Assembly (NCBI GenBank): GCA_041659585.1 | Contig: JBAZXY010000090.1 | Span: forward strand, 1 to 5,738 | Reading direction: 5' to 3' | Length of the DNA: 5,738 nt | Source of the DNA: UBA8518 sp041659585 | Lineage (GTDB): Bacteria; Patescibacteriota; Minisyncoccia; Moranbacterales; UBA2206 | Part shown: positions 5,189-5,738 of the stretch, in pieces | How positions within the stretch are numbered: the first letter of the stretch is position 1 | Layout of the letters: every line of letters begins with the position of its first letter | The notes under the pieces: generated by a model | Told to the model about the DNA's origin: nothing | The model's input: only the letters and a program-made list of their open reading frames with translations | Database searches by the model: none | Program-made: the position numbers and the translations under genes

Positions 5189-5738
5189 AGAATCAATGTA
5201 TAACTCTTGCTTATTGATTTGACCATCCAATTCTCCAATTCGACGAAATGTTCCTATTGAAAAAGTCCTATCGATTAGTCGTCCCAGCTGTATAAGATTG
5301 CCTGTTATCATCGAAGAGGCAAATAATTCAAACACCCTTTGTTCATTTTCAAACTTATCGCTATTCCTTTCGCTAATCTTACGTATGAGTTTTCTCAAAA
5401 TTGCTCTTTCTTGGATTTGCGTAAACTCTTTCGTATTAATGCGCACCCTGTCATCTTCAGCATCTTCCACTTCAGCATAAAAAGTGTCACTGTTAAAAAG
5501 TTTTTCTCCCTTAGCTGTGCGGGCATGGCGTCCTTTTTCAGCAAGCCATCTGGTTTGCTTCATTTCTTGAGCAAATAACGGACTATCAATGAATTGTTCC
5601 AGCAACATCCTCGTCAACTCTTCCGTGACTGCCTCATTCAGATTCCTAAAAAACACCTTTTTTCCATCTCGCGTGTGTGCAGTTAATCCCACTCGATATT
5701 CATCTGCCTGAGAATTTTCATCATCTAAAATTTGCATA
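5183..5738 (-). CDS. C-terminal part of an unrecognised, charged, probably soluble protein
   Basis: The frame is open from the window edge to TGA at 5185-5183, giving at least 184 residues. An ATG occurs at 5737-5735, one base from the edge, but it cannot be judged as the start because nothing upstream is visible; the gene more likely continues outside. The visible part is rich in Glu, Arg, Lys and Gln. It begins with a beta-like segment (YRVGLTAHTRDGKKVFFRNL) followed by a predominantly helical charged region, and ends IGELDGQINKQELYIDSL. There is no signal peptide, membrane span, cysteine or nucleotide-binding motif in view. I assign no function. It is 66 bp upstream of the surface-protein gene with no terminator between, so the two may be partly co-transcribed. 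Confidence 0.75.
   Translation of the reverse strand, partial: MQILDDENSQADEYRVGLTAHTRDGKKVFFRNLNEAVTEELTRMLLEQFIDSPLFAQEMKQTRWLAEKGRHARTAKGEKLFNSDTFYAEVEDAEDDRVRINTKEFTQIQERAILRKLIRKISERNSDKFENEQRVFELFASSMITGNLIQLGRLIDRTFSIGTFRRIGELDGQINKQELYIDSL

Overview
This 5.7 kb window is A/T-rich. Every gene I can support lies on the minus strand, so transcription runs from high to low coordinates. The gene set suggests a Candidate Phyla Radiation / Patescibacteria-type genome: a bacterial DnaJ beside small, mostly unrecognised envelope proteins, short A/T-rich intergenic gaps and no good Shine-Dalgarno sequences. That placement is inference; there is no rRNA or other strong phylogenetic marker here. 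TGA ends the first gene in frame and never occurs inside a recognised gene, so the standard bacterial code applies and the UGA=Gly lineages are unlikely.

In transcription order: (1) 5738-5183, the 3' part of an unrecognised, charged, probably soluble protein. (2) 5116-4073, a secreted, C-terminally membrane-anchored beta-sandwich protein resembling the DUF916 / WxL-interacting group, with its own promoter overlapping the upstream stop codon and an intrinsic terminator after it. (3) 3970-3470, a small protein with an acidic cytoplasm-like N-terminus and one membrane segment. (4) 3374-2358, a membrane-anchored DsbA-like thiol oxidoreductase with an extra N-terminal thioredoxin-like module that has its own CxxC and cis-proline, followed by a strong terminator. 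(5) 2181-1114, an unrecognised protein with about seven membrane segments and a large, probably extracytoplasmic domain. (6) 927-1, dnaJ, cut off by the window edge near its C-terminus.

The clearest regulatory signal is a near-perfect CIRCE operator (1077-1103) overlapping the -35 box of a good promoter for dnaJ, so HrcA repression of dnaJ is a strong prediction. Genes 2-5 look like envelope functions. The four proteins around the DsbA-like enzyme (one of them seen only in part) contain no cysteine at all, so its substrates must lie elsewhere. Four of the five intergenic regions' candidate promoters were examined closely; the hexamer TTGCTA recurs in them on the coding strand, three times in a -35 position 17 bp from a -10-like box. 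No mobile element, CRISPR array, tRNA or rRNA is visible, and no gene-free stretch exceeds 190 bases.
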